From assembly GCA_017302635.1 (NCBI GenBank), contig JAFLCX010000001.1:868001-932000 (forward strand): 64,000 nt of DNA, written 5' to 3'. Both the position numbers and the translations under genes were made by a program. Below the pieces are notes generated by a model. That model saw only the letters and a program-made list of their open reading frames with translations. It was not told the DNA's origin and made no database searches. Source of the DNA: Hyphomicrobiales bacterium (GTDB lineage: Bacteria > Pseudomonadota > Alphaproteobacteria > Rhizobiales > Beijerinckiaceae). Shown here piece by piece: positions 1-7,632 of the stretch. The first letter of the stretch is position 1. Each line of letters begins with the position of its first letter.

Positions 1-526
1 AGGGTGCCATGCGGCTTTTTCCGGCGCGTTCGAGCCTGCCATCCTGATGCATCAGGAAATCGCCCTTGTTGCCCCAGCCGATCGTCGTGACCGTGGGCGC
101 GACGAGCAGAAGAATGTCCATGGTGTCGGAATCGAATTCCTCGGCCATTCGCACGATGTTGGAGCGCGGACCATCAATGAAAATCGTATCAGCATTGAGG
201 CAGAAGAACGGATCATCCCCGAGATGCGGCAAGGCCTTGCGCACGCCGCCACCGGAATCGAGCAGGCCGGCGCGCTCATCCGAGATCAAGATGCGCGGAG
301 CCTGACGCATCTTGCAATGCGCTTCGATCTGATCAGCGAGGTAATGGACATTGATGACCACTTCCTCGACGCCCGCAGCCACCAGTTGATCGAGATTATG
401 GTCGAGAAGGGTTTTCCCTCCCGCGACGATCAGCGGCTTCGGATGATTATCCGTGAGTGGGCGCATCCTCGTGCCGAGGCCCGCCGCCAGCAGCATCGCC
501 GTCCGGATCGGTTTGCGCGCGCTCAT
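1..526 (-). CDS. murU: MurU-like sugar-1-phosphate nucleotidyltransferase, 3' end outside window
   Basis: Nucleotidyltransferase of the NTP_transferase superfamily, probably N-acetylmuramate-1-phosphate uridylyltransferase of the AmgK/MurU peptidoglycan-recycling route. The first 175 residues are present and the frame is still open at the window edge. The N-terminus carries the nucleotide-binding signature LAAGLGTRMRPLT followed by NHPKPL. Further on are LLDSGGGV and FFCLNADTIF, where the Asp of NAD is the expected metal ligand. The ATG used gives an N-terminus starting MSARKP and overlaps the end of the upstream tsaE-amgK gene by 80 bp, so the two are probably translationally coupled. The substrate is inferred from its kinase neighbour; the family also includes mannose-1-phosphate guanylyltransferases. 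Confidence 0.8.
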   Translation of the reverse strand, partial: MSARKPIRTAMLLAAGLGTRMRPLTDNHPKPLIVAGGKTLLDHNLDQLVAAGVEEVVINVHYLADQIEAHCKMRQAPRILISDERAGLLDSGGGVRKALPHLGDDPFFCLNADTIFIDGPRSNIVRMAEEFDSDTMDILLLVAPTVTTIGWGNKGDFLMHQDGRLERAGKSRMAP

Positions 527-2066
527 GGGTGGGTTCAGCCTCGAGAATCAATGCAGGGAGATTCGTTTCGTACCATCCCCTGAGCTTTGCCAAGGAGGGA
601 TGCGCAAGGCAACGCCTGAGATAGGCTTCGACACGCGGCAAATGCTTGAGGTAGGTCGGTTTGCCGTCGCGCCGGTCAAGCCGGATGAAAATCCCGAGGA
701 TTTTTGTCGCCCTCTGCGCGCCAAGGATGGCGTAAGCGGCGGTGAAGGCCGCGACGTCAAAAGCCGGGTCGCGCAACCGTCGTGCTCGCGCATAGGCACC
801 GAGCAATTGCAGTTCCAGCGGCTCCGGCACCGTGACGCGCGCATCCTGCAAGAGCGAAGCGACGTCATAGGCCGGATGACCCAGCACGCAATCCTGAAAG
901 TCGATGATGCCGACCTGCCGGATCCCCTCGCGTTCCGGCAGCCAGATGAGGTTAGGCGAATGATAATCGCGCAACGTCCAGGTTTTCGGGCCCGAGAGCA
1001 CCGGCTCCAGAGTCGAAACCCAATGATCGACAAAGGAGAGCCGCTGGCTCGCATTCGGTGAACGCTTGGCCGAATAGGGAAAATACCAGTCAAGCAGCAA
1101 CTCGGCCTCGATGGTCAGAGCTTCAAGGTCGTAGCGATAAAGCTTGTGGGTCAGGCCATCCGCGACCGGCAATTCGCTGGCGAGCGTGCGCGTATGCAGT
1201 TCGGCGAGAGCCTCTACCGAAGCACGGTAGCGCTCGGGCATCGGGCCGTTTTCGTCCACCACACCCAGCGGACCGAGATCTTCAATCACCAGCAGACCAG
1301 CGTCGAGGTCTGCGCCATAAATCTCGGGCGCGGAGAATCCTTCAGCACGCAGGCCATTCGCGATCGCCACGAAGGCATGAACGCTCTCGGCCAGGTGCAC
1401 GAGTTGCGAATAGGGCTTCCCGAGCCGGATCGGTGGGCCATCCGGTCGACGCGGCGCAATCATCAGGATGCCCCGACGGCCGGAGCTTTCGTCCCAAAGC
1501 CGCTCATAGGCGCGCACCGAGGCATCGCCCATCATGAAATCGCGTCGCGCATCGCCAAAACCGGTGCGATCGAGCAGCGTCTGGATCCATTTGGCGCGCT
1601 CAAGCCGGGCTGAAAAGCTGCCATAACCGGAGAGCGTGAGGCGACGACCAGCCCCTGTGGGGCCGGTGGTTGCGAGTTCGACCTCGAGGCGGTCGGTAGC
1701 GAGAATGTCGCCGGCACGTTCGGCCCATTCCACCAGCACCAGTGCATTTTCGGCTGCATCCTCCCAACCGAGTTCGGCCAGTTCGGCGGGGTCCGCGATG
1801 CGATAGAGATCGGCATGGACGATGTTGAAGCGCGGCCCTTCATAGGTTTGCAGCAAGGTGTAGGTCGGGCTCGGCACTTCCGCCTGCGGATCGGACAGCA
1901 AGGTCCGGATCAAGGCCCGGGCGAACGTGGTCTTTCCGGCCCCCAGCGGCCCGCCCAGGGTGACGAGATCACCGGCACGCAACTCACCCGCGAGACGCGC
2001 GGCAGCGGCGATCGTTGCGGCCTCATCCGCCAAATCGATCACCCAGCGGATCGGTTGAGCACTCAT
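447..2066 (-). CDS. tsaE: TsaE-AmgK fusion: t6A tRNA-modification ATPase joined to a sugar kinase
   Basis: A two-domain protein of 539 residues. Residues 1 to about 155 form TsaE, the ATPase of the threonylcarbamoyladenosine (t6A) tRNA-modification complex: Walker A GGPLGAGKTT at 38-47, PSPTYT at 65-70, HADLYR at 84-89 and LVEWAER near 111. From about residue 177 follows an aminoglycoside-phosphotransferase fold with the catalytic loop LRDYHSPN (Asp367, Asn372) and the metal-binding IIDFQD (Asp389). That half resembles AmgK, the anomeric MurNAc/GlcNAc kinase, and the next gene looks like its partner MurU. The start overlaps the divL stop by 4 nt. E. coli TsaE is a stand-alone protein of about 150 residues; fusions of this type are known in Hyphomicrobiales. 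Confidence 0.88.
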   Translation of the reverse strand: MSAQPIRWVIDLADEAATIAAAARLAGELRAGDLVTLGGPLGAGKTTFARALIRTLLSDPQAEVPSPTYTLLQTYEGPRFNIVHADLYRIADPAELAELGWEDAAENALVLVEWAERAGDILATDRLEVELATTGPTGAGRRLTLSGYGSFSARLERAKWIQTLLDRTGFGDARRDFMMGDASVRAYERLWDESSGRRGILMIAPRRPDGPPIRLGKPYSQLVHLAESVHAFVAIANGLRAEGFSAPEIYGADLDAGLLVIEDLGPLGVVDENGPMPERYRASVEALAELHTRTLASELPVADGLTHKLYRYDLEALTIEAELLLDWYFPYSAKRSPNASQRLSFVDHWVSTLEPVLSGPKTWTLRDYHSPNLIWLPEREGIRQVGIIDFQDCVLGHPAYDVASLLQDARVTVPEPLELQLLGAYARARRLRDPAFDVAAFTAAYAILGAQRATKILGIFIRLDRRDGKPTYLKHLPRVEAYLRRCLAHPSLAKLRGWYETNLPALILEAEPTHERAQTDPDGDAAGGGPRHEDAPTHG

Positions 2067-4582
2067 GCGATCAGCGTGGAACTGGTCGCCACAGGCGCAG
2101 CCAGATCGGGCAGCGTGACAATCGTCACCTGACCTCCGCGCGGGTCATCGGCGAGAGTGATGGTCCCCGAGTGCAGGTGCACGAGGGCGCGGGCCATGGA
2201 AAAACGCAACGCGTTCTGACGCTCAACATTGGGCATGCCGCTCATGTCACCAAGACCCGGCACGCGGTCGGAGTCGGAAACCTCGATGAGCGTCGATTGC
2301 GCCTGTCGCCGGACCATCAGGCGCACCGTGTCGCCGGTCACAGAATAGGAGATCGCATTGGCGATGAGGTTGAAGAGAATATGGGTCATCCGCTTCGGAT
2401 CGGCGATGATGGCCGGGAAGCCGGACGAAATGTTGATGGCGATCCGGACTTTCGCATCGCCGATGCGATCCTTCAGACCCTCCATCGCATCCTGAATGGC
2501 GCGCGCCATATCGACGGGCTCGAGAGCAAGTTCGATCGAGCGCGCCTCGACACTGGCGAGGTCGAGAATATCGTCGGTGAGGGCGAGAACCGCGTCGGCT
2601 GCCTGTTCGAGCGTTTGGGCATAGCCTTGCTGGCGTTCGTTGAGCGGGCCGAGCACGCCGCCGGCAAGTGCCTGGGCATTGCCCACCACCACCTGCAGCG
2701 GCGAACGCAGTTCGAACGACACGGAGCGGATGAAGTCGGTGCGCAGGCGCGCGGCATCCTCGAGCGCCTTGTTGTGTTCGCGCAGGCGCTTTTCAGCCTC
2801 GACCGTATCCGTCACGTCGCTTGTGGTGACGAGCGTTGCCCGATCCGGCAGCGGCGTCATGGTGACGATCAGCGTTCGCCCTTCGGTGGTGACAATCTCG
2901 GCCTGCTGTTCGCTGCGGGCATCCGCGAGGCTGCACACATTCTGGGCGATTTCGGCCCAGATGCCCGCGGGCGCGATCTCGGCGGCACGTGCAACCTCCT
3001 CGACATGCGGATGGCCCTGAAGGGCCTCGGGCGCCATGCGCCAGAGCCGCGCAAAGGCCGGATTCGAGAGCTGGACACAGCCGTCCGAACCGAAAACCGC
3101 CACGCCTTCGGAGAGCGCCATCAGCGTCTCCCATTGTGCGTCCTTCAGGCGGTCATACGAGGCCGCGAGGGTGAAACGCTCGGTTTCATCCTCGAAGAGA
3201 TAGGTGACACCTCCTTGCGGATTGGGCGAGATGACCACGCGCAGGGCGCGTCCGCTCGGCAGAGGCCAAGGCTGTGTGACGCCTTCCGCGCTCTGGTACT
3301 GCGCCAGGAGTTCGGCTTTCCAGAGTTTGTAATCGGACGCTTCCGGCAGGCGGCCGTTGAGCCTCAGGCGATCGAGGATTTCACCATTGGTAGGCTGGCT
3401 CGTCAGGTATCCCATATCGAGCGCGAAAAGATCCCGAAAGGCCTTGTTCGAGTAGGAAAGCCGCTGGTGCGGATCAAACATTGCGACAGCAGTCGGCAGC
3501 TCCTCCAGCGTACGGACATGCGCGTCCATCTGCCGGCCGAGGGCCTCGCGCGTCGCCTCCAGCTCGCTGATATCCAACGCGAAGCCGCCGCCGCCATGTT
3601 GGCCGGCCACCTCGATCACGTCGACGCGGCGGCGATCGCCCTCGATCACCACGGTCATCTGGCCACGGAATTGGCCTGCGCGATCCAGCGTGGCGCGGAT
3701 GGAGGCGCGATCATCACTCTCCAGGAATTCAACCTGCCGGTCGGTCACGTCGTCGACGCTGCGCGCGTCCACAGCCCGCACATAGGCTGCATTGACCCAG
3801 ACCAGCCGCCCGTTGCGATCGCGCAGCCATGCGGGCTGCGAGATGGCATCCAGCATGCCGCGCATCTGCGAAAACATGGTTTCCGTCGCCGCATTTTCAT
3901 CCTTGAGGCGCGCCATGGCGAGCTGCTCGCCGGTCAGCACGCGCACGACCATGACGGCCCGACCGGCGACGGGCCTGCCTTCGATCTCGACATGATCGCC
4001 CGCGAGCGTCTTGGTAGCGAGGGAGAAGGAAATGCCCTCCTGACGCAACCGAAAGGTCTCGCGATCCAGCTTTTGGGCAAGGTCGCCAGGCAGCCACTCG
4101 CCGAATGAAAGCAAGCGCTGGGCCGAGTTGGCTTCAATCAGCAGCCCCGGATCGCCCTCGATCTCGGCGGCGCCGGACGGAGCTCCCCAGACGATCATCA
4201 CCTGCCGGTCAGAGGCGAGGAATGTCGAAAGCCTTTCGACCTGGGCCTGGCTCTCCTGAAGCGCGCGGTTGTTCTCCTGCGCGTGCTCGTTCCATTGCCG
4301 ACGAGAGCGAATATGCAGGATCGAAATGGTTGCGGCATAGATGGCTACAACCATCAATGCGAAACCAAACGCGATGGTCATCCGGGTGACATCGAACTTG
4401 CCCGTGCCGAGGCCCGAAAGGCGCAGCGCGAAATTCTCCATCGCAAGAGCCGGACCGGACAGGGCTGGCGCGGAACACAGCAGCAGGGCAGCCGCGACAG
4501 AGCGCATGCGAAGACGTCGCACTCCGCCCCCCCGTCGTCCCGCTGCCGCCATAACCCCGGTCTCCCCGCGCTGACCCGCCAT
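2063..4582 (-). CDS. divL: DivL-like multi-PAS histidine-kinase-fold protein lacking the phospho-His
   Basis: Probable cell-cycle regulator of the DivL family, which in Caulobacter controls the CckA-ChpT-CtrA relay. The N-terminus has a signal-like stretch ending PALSGPALA and a membrane segment (FGFALMVVAIYAATISIL), followed by about four PAS-like modules, a HisKA-like region and a HATPase-like domain. The H-box reads SVSFELRSPL: phenylalanine (codon 2714-2716, residue 623) occupies the phospho-acceptor position, where Caulobacter DivL has Tyr and true kinases have His. The G1 box, normally DxGxG, reads VSDSDRVPGL, so ATP binding looks impaired. The position between ahcY and tsaE matches the divL locus of rhizobia. 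The start is uncertain: an in-frame TTG at 4621 and ATGs at 4552 and 4507 are alternatives. Confidence 0.8.
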   Translation of the reverse strand: MAGQRGETGVMAAAGRRGGGVRRLRMRSVAAALLLCSAPALSGPALAMENFALRLSGLGTGKFDVTRMTIAFGFALMVVAIYAATISILHIRSRRQWNEHAQENNRALQESQAQVERLSTFLASDRQVMIVWGAPSGAAEIEGDPGLLIEANSAQRLLSFGEWLPGDLAQKLDRETFRLRQEGISFSLATKTLAGDHVEIEGRPVAGRAVMVVRVLTGEQLAMARLKDENAATETMFSQMRGMLDAISQPAWLRDRNGRLVWVNAAYVRAVDARSVDDVTDRQVEFLESDDRASIRATLDRAGQFRGQMTVVIEGDRRRVDVIEVAGQHGGGGFALDISELEATREALGRQMDAHVRTLEELPTAVAMFDPHQRLSYSNKAFRDLFALDMGYLTSQPTNGEILDRLRLNGRLPEASDYKLWKAELLAQYQSAEGVTQPWPLPSGRALRVVISPNPQGGVTYLFEDETERFTLAASYDRLKDAQWETLMALSEGVAVFGSDGCVQLSNPAFARLWRMAPEALQGHPHVEEVARAAEIAPAGIWAEIAQNVCSLADARSEQQAEIVTTEGRTLIVTMTPLPDRATLVTTSDVTDTVEAEKRLREHNKALEDAARLRTDFIRSVSFELRSPLQVVVGNAQALAGGVLGPLNERQQGYAQTLEQAADAVLALTDDILDLASVEARSIELALEPVDMARAIQDAMEGLKDRIGDAKVRIAINISSGFPAIIADPKRMTHILFNLIANAISYSVTGDTVRLMVRRQAQSTLIEVSDSDRVPGLGDMSGMPNVERQNALRFSMARALVHLHSGTITLADDPRGGQVTIVTLPDLAAPVATSSTLIA

Positions 4583-4663
4583 CGACGCGCGACCCAAGAT
4601 GCGAATCACTTGAAGCCCCAACCCGGGGCAACTTTAAGCAGCCCAAGAGTCCGGCTGGAAGTG

Positions 4664-4679
4664 GTTAACAAAGAAATAA
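4664..4679 (-). promoter_or_regulatory. candidate CtrA box upstream of divL
   Basis: Read on the minus strand the site is TTATTTCTTTGTTAAC, that is TTAT-N7-TTAAC, one mismatch from the CtrA consensus TTAA-N7-TTAAC. It lies about 80 bp upstream of the divL start and just after the hairpin that probably ends ahcY transcription, where a divL promoter would be expected. Short AT-rich motifs occur by chance, so this is only a candidate. Confidence 0.35.
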
Positions 4680-4680
4680 C

Positions 4681-4707
4681 GCGCCCGTTTTTTAAAAAAA
4701 CGAGCGC
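4681..4707 (-). terminator. hairpin terminator between ahcY and divL
   Basis: An inverted repeat pairs GCGCTCGTTTTTTT with AAAAAACGGGCGC (minus-strand reading, one mismatch) and is followed by a T-rich stretch. It lies about 45 bp downstream of the ahcY stop, so it probably ends ahcY transcription and separates it from divL. The A/T core makes it nearly symmetrical, so it could also work from the other side. Confidence 0.5.
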
Positions 4708-4751
4708 GTCGGATGTTTCAACTTCGGGCGCAGGCAATGCCTGCGGCGAGA

Positions 4752-6152
4752 TCAATAGCGGTAATGGTCGGGCTTGTAGGGCCCCTGTTCCGGCACCCCG
4801 ATGTAATCCGCCTGCTCCTTCGACATCTTGGTGAGCTTCACACCGAGCTTCTCGAGGTGCAGGGCCGCGACCTTCTCATCAAGGAATTTCGGCAGGGTGT
4901 AGACCTTCTTGTCGTACTTGCCGTTGTCCCGGTTGGCCCAGAGCTCGATCTGAGCGAGCGTCTGGTTCGAGAACGAAGACGACATCACAAACGAGGGGTG
5001 ACCCATCGCGTTTCCGAGGTTCACCAGGCGACCTTCGGAGAGCAGGATGATTCGGTTGCCCTTCGGAAACTCGATCTCATCCACCTGCGGCTTGATGTTC
5101 GTCCACTTGAAGTTCTTCAGGCCGTTGACCTGAATTTCGTTGTCGAAATGGCCGATATTGCACACGATCGCCCGATCCTTCATCTGGCGCATGTGCTCGA
5201 CCGTGATGATGTCCTTGTTGCCGGTAGCGGTGACATAGATGTCGGCACGCGGCAGGGCATCCTCGATGGTGGCAACCTCATAGCCTTCCATCGCGGCCTG
5301 AAGGGCACAGATCGGATCGACTTCCGAGACGATGACACGGGCGCCGGCCTGGCGCAGCGAGGCAGCCGAACCCTTGCCCACATCGCCGAAACCGGCGACG
5401 AAAGCGACCTTGCCGGCCATCATCACGTCGGTCCCGCGGCGCAGCGCATCGACCAGAGATTCGCGGCAGCCATAGAGATTGTCGAATTTCGACTTCGTGA
5501 CCGAGTCATTGACGTTGATCGCCGGGAAGAGGAGCTGTCCCTTTTCGGCCAACTGGTAAAGGCGATGCACGCCCGTGGTCGTTTCTTCGGAAACGCCACG
5601 GATGGATTTCGCGATCTCGGCGAACCAGCCCTTCGGCTTGGTGGCGAGAAGCTTCTTGATCAGCGCGAAGAAAATCTCTTCCTCTTCCGAACCCGGCTTT
5701 TCGAGGAAGGCGACATCACCCTTCTCGGCGCGCAGGCCGTAATGGACGAGCATGGTGGCATCGCCGCCATCATCGAGGATCATGTTCGGCACGCCGCCGC
5801 CATGCCAATCGAAGAGCTTGGCGGTGTAATCCCAATATTCCACCAGCGTTTCGCCCTTGTAGGCAAAAACCGGGATGCCAGCCGCCGCGATCGCGGCAGC
5901 GGCGTGATCCTGAGTCGAGAAGATGTTGCAGCTCACCCAGCGGATATCGGCGCCGAGCGCCTTCAGGGTCTCGATCAGAACAGCGGTCTGGATCGTCATA
6001 TGGAGCGAGCCGGCGATGCGCGCCCCCTTCAGCGGCTGCTTCGGGCCATATTCGGCCCGGATGGCCATGAGGCCCGGCATTTCAGTCTCGGCCAGTTCGA
6101 TTTCCTTACGGCCGAACGCGGCAAGGCTCATGTCTTTGACGATGTAATCCAT
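4752..6152 (-). CDS. ahcY: adenosylhomocysteinase
   Basis: S-adenosyl-L-homocysteine hydrolase, a cytosolic NAD-dependent enzyme that splits SAH into adenosine and homocysteine and so relieves inhibition of methyltransferases. The 466 residues match the family length. Visible signatures are the NAD-binding loop [12 protein letters not shown], the substrate-domain text [13 protein letters not shown] and the family C-terminus PDHYRY. I chose the ATG giving [13 protein letters not shown] because GAGGG lies 8 nt upstream; the frame is open for 15 more codons upstream with no conserved sequence. The SahR-like palindrome upstream points to SAH-responsive control. The neighbouring methyltransferase gene pmtA, 22 kb away, is one of many SAH producers. 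Confidence 0.97.
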   Translation of the reverse strand: MDYIVKDMSLAAFGRKEIELAETEMPGLMAIRAEYGPKQPLKGARIAGSLHMTIQTAVLIETLKALGADIRWVSCNIFSTQDHAAAAIAAAGIPVFAYKGETLVEYWDYTAKLFDWHGGGVPNMILDDGGDATMLVHYGLRAEKGDVAFLEKPGSEEEEIFFALIKKLLATKPKGWFAEIAKSIRGVSEETTTGVHRLYQLAEKGQLLFPAINVNDSVTKSKFDNLYGCRESLVDALRRGTDVMMAGKVAFVAGFGDVGKGSAASLRQAGARVIVSEVDPICALQAAMEGYEVATIEDALPRADIYVTATGNKDIITVEHMRQMKDRAIVCNIGHFDNEIQVNGLKNFKWTNIKPQVDEIEFPKGNRIILLSEGRLVNLGNAMGHPSFVMSSSFSNQTLAQIELWANRDNGKYDKKVYTLPKFLDEKVAALHLEKLGVKLTKMSKEQADYIGVPEQGPYKPDHYRY

Positions 6153-6266
6153 CGAAAATCCCTCAGAGGTTTGTCGCGCCTTTCGCGCGCAGGACACCGC
6201 AAGCAGGCCTCTGCCCGCTCCAGCGATGGCGGGCTCATAGCAGAGCCTCGCATCAGACGCAATAAA

Positions 6267-6288
6267 GATATAAAGATTTCTTTATGTC
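6267..6288. promoter_or_regulatory. probable SahR-type operator of ahcY
   Basis: A 22-bp imperfect palindrome, GATATAAAGAT / TTCTTTATGTC, with 9 of 11 positions symmetrical. It sits in the ptsH-ahcY gap about 115 bp upstream of the ahcY start. SahR, an ArsR-family SAH-responsive repressor, is known to bind AT-rich palindromes of this kind in front of ahcY and methionine-cycle genes in Proteobacteria. The match is from memory of the motif, and no sahR gene lies in this window. Confidence 0.6.
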
Positions 6289-6305
6289 GTGATGAGTAGC
6301 CGCGC

Positions 6306-6629
6306 CTACTCATCCTCGCCAAAGCGGTTGGCGAGCAGGGTATCGAGAGCATCCAGCGCTTCACCAGCCTGCGCGCCCCGGGCTTGCACGGTGATCGAGG
6401 TGCCCTGAGCAGCGGCGAGCGTCAGCAGCCCCATGATGGATGTGCCGCCGACCGTTTCCCCGCAGCGCGTGACCGTCACTTCGGCATCGAACTGCTCGCA
6501 ACATTGCACGAACTTGGCGGATGCCCGCGCATGGAGGCCCTTGCGGTTGATCACCGGCAACTCGCGGGAGACGCCGCCTTCGAGAACCGGAGCGGGCGGG
6601 CAGGGGAAATCTCCGGCATCATCCATCAA
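6306..6629 (-). CDS. ptsH: HPr phosphocarrier protein
   Basis: HPr of the phosphotransferase system, which passes phosphate from enzyme I to an EIIA. The active-site segment GLHARASAKFV places the phospho-His at residue 33, and GGTSIMGLLTLAAA carries the regulatory Ser at residue 64 that HPr kinase would modify. The protein is 107 residues, about 20 more than standard HPr; the surplus is a proline-rich N-terminal tail, so a later start is possible but I see no better codon. With EIIA-Man and HPrK upstream and no sugar permease nearby, it fits the regulatory PTS of Alphaproteobacteria rather than sugar import. Confidence 0.93.
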   Translation of the reverse strand: MMDDAGDFPCPPAPVLEGGVSRELPVINRKGLHARASAKFVQCCEQFDAEVTVTRCGETVGGTSIMGLLTLAAAQGTSITVQARGAQAGEALDALDTLLANRFGEDE

Positions 6630-6650
6630 GCGCCGTCTCCCTGCATCGGA

Positions 6651-7052
6651 TCATCGCCCGGCCAGAATGTGGCTGGCGACATTGATGTACTTCCGGCCCG
6701 CATCCTGCGCCTGCACCACAACATCGGCGAGCGGCATGTTTTCGCGCACCTTGGCGAGCTTCACGAGCATGGGCAGGTTGATCCCGGCCACGACCTCGAC
6801 ATTCGAGCCGTTCATCGCTGAAATCGCGAGGTTGGAGGGTGTGCCGCCGAACATATCGGTTAGCACGACCACGCCGGCGCCGCTGTCGACATCATGGATC
6901 GCGCCGATGATCTCCTGCCGGCGGGCATCCATGTCGTCCTCGGGCCCGATACAGACCACCGCCATCTGGGGCTGCTTGCCGACCACATGCTCCATCGCCG
7001 CGCGGAACTCCGTCGCGAGCTGGCCGTGGCTGACCAAAACCAATCCGATCAT
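6651..7052 (-). CDS. PTS mannose-type EIIA (regulatory)
   Basis: A 133-residue soluble EIIA of the mannose/fructose family. It begins MIGLVLVSHGQLA, with the phospho-acceptor His at residue 9, and continues with the conserved stretch VVVLTDMFGGTPSNLA typical of the fold. Only 21 bp separate it from ptsH. No EIIB or membrane EIIC/D gene is present, so it probably acts as the end receiver of a regulatory phosphorelay (enzyme I, HPr, EIIA) and not in transport. In other alphaproteobacteria this protein links PTS state to the adjacent ChvG/ChvI-type system and to central metabolism; whether that holds here is inference. Confidence 0.92.
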   Translation of the reverse strand: MIGLVLVSHGQLATEFRAAMEHVVGKQPQMAVVCIGPEDDMDARRQEIIGAIHDVDSGAGVVVLTDMFGGTPSNLAISAMNGSNVEVVAGINLPMLVKLAKVRENMPLADVVVQAQDAGRKYINVASHILAGR

Positions 7053-7191
7053 TCAAGTTTCCGAATGTTCGCACCTTCGGCTTCGCCGGTTCTGGCCTGC
7101 CGAAAGATCACCCCGGAAGCGTTTGCACCCGCCACAGGCTCTGGCAAGAGCGAAGTGGACAAAGGCGCTCCGTTTCCGGTCCTTTGATCAT

Positions 7192-7632
7192 TTATTGCGG
7201 CAGTGCGGCGAGAACAAGGGGGAACAGTGCTGAGACATCCGGACGCGGTCCGGCCACAAGCCCGGGGATCGAATGGCCAGAAAGAGGCTCGAAGCGCATC
7301 GGCGCAAGAACAGCACCGTCGATGAGCGAAATCCCGAACACAGCGATCGCCTCGCCGCAGGAGGGCACCGGCACAATTCCGACACCCCGCCGCTCGATCA
7401 GGCCCGCAATTGCCGGATGCGGTGCAATCCGGATGCCTTGCTCGCCGGGTGTGAGCCCGATCCGATCATCCCCCACGAGGAGCGCCGCAAATCCGCGCGC
7501 CCGAGCTTCGGCAATCAGGTGTTCCGCCAGAGTGGATTTTCCGACTTTCGAACGGCCGGAAATCAGGATGCCCTGCCCCTCGATCGCGATGGCGGTCGCG
7601 TGGATATAGACCGGTTTCGGTTCGAGGGTCAT
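7192..7632 (-). CDS. hprK: short HPr kinase/phosphorylase
   Basis: Catalytic-domain-only HPr kinase of 146 residues, the short alphaproteobacterial type; Firmicute HPrK is about 310. The Walker A loop is GRSKVGKS at 26-33, with Lys where a Gly is common but still fitting GxxxxGKS. LLVGDDRIGL gives the acidic pair at 55-56, and LIERRGVGIV matches the HPrK signature. It probably phosphorylates the Ser in HPr's GTSIMG segment. The start overlaps the chvG stop by 4 nt, indicating translational coupling with the sensor kinase. A 139-bp gap in which I see no clear promoter or hairpin separates it from the EIIA gene. Confidence 0.9.
   Translation of the reverse strand: MTLEPKPVYIHATAIAIEGQGILISGRSKVGKSTLAEHLIAEARARGFAALLVGDDRIGLTPGEQGIRIAPHPAIAGLIERRGVGIVPVPSCGEAIAVFGISLIDGAVLAPMRFEPLSGHSIPGLVAGPRPDVSALFPLVLAALPQ

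Noticed and set aside
2015..4108. Long plus-strand open frame (697 codons) opposite divL
   Set aside because: It is the antisense shadow of a GC-rich gene; the minus strand carries clear PAS and kinase-fold domains, and the plus-strand translation is low-complexity Arg/His/Gly text.
4713..6299. 528-codon plus-strand open frame opposite ahcY
   Set aside because: ahcY is unmistakable on the minus strand; the antisense frame has no recognisable domain.
6153..6305. SAH or SAM riboswitch before ahcY
   Set aside because: No conserved riboswitch core is visible; the strongest feature is a protein-type palindrome.
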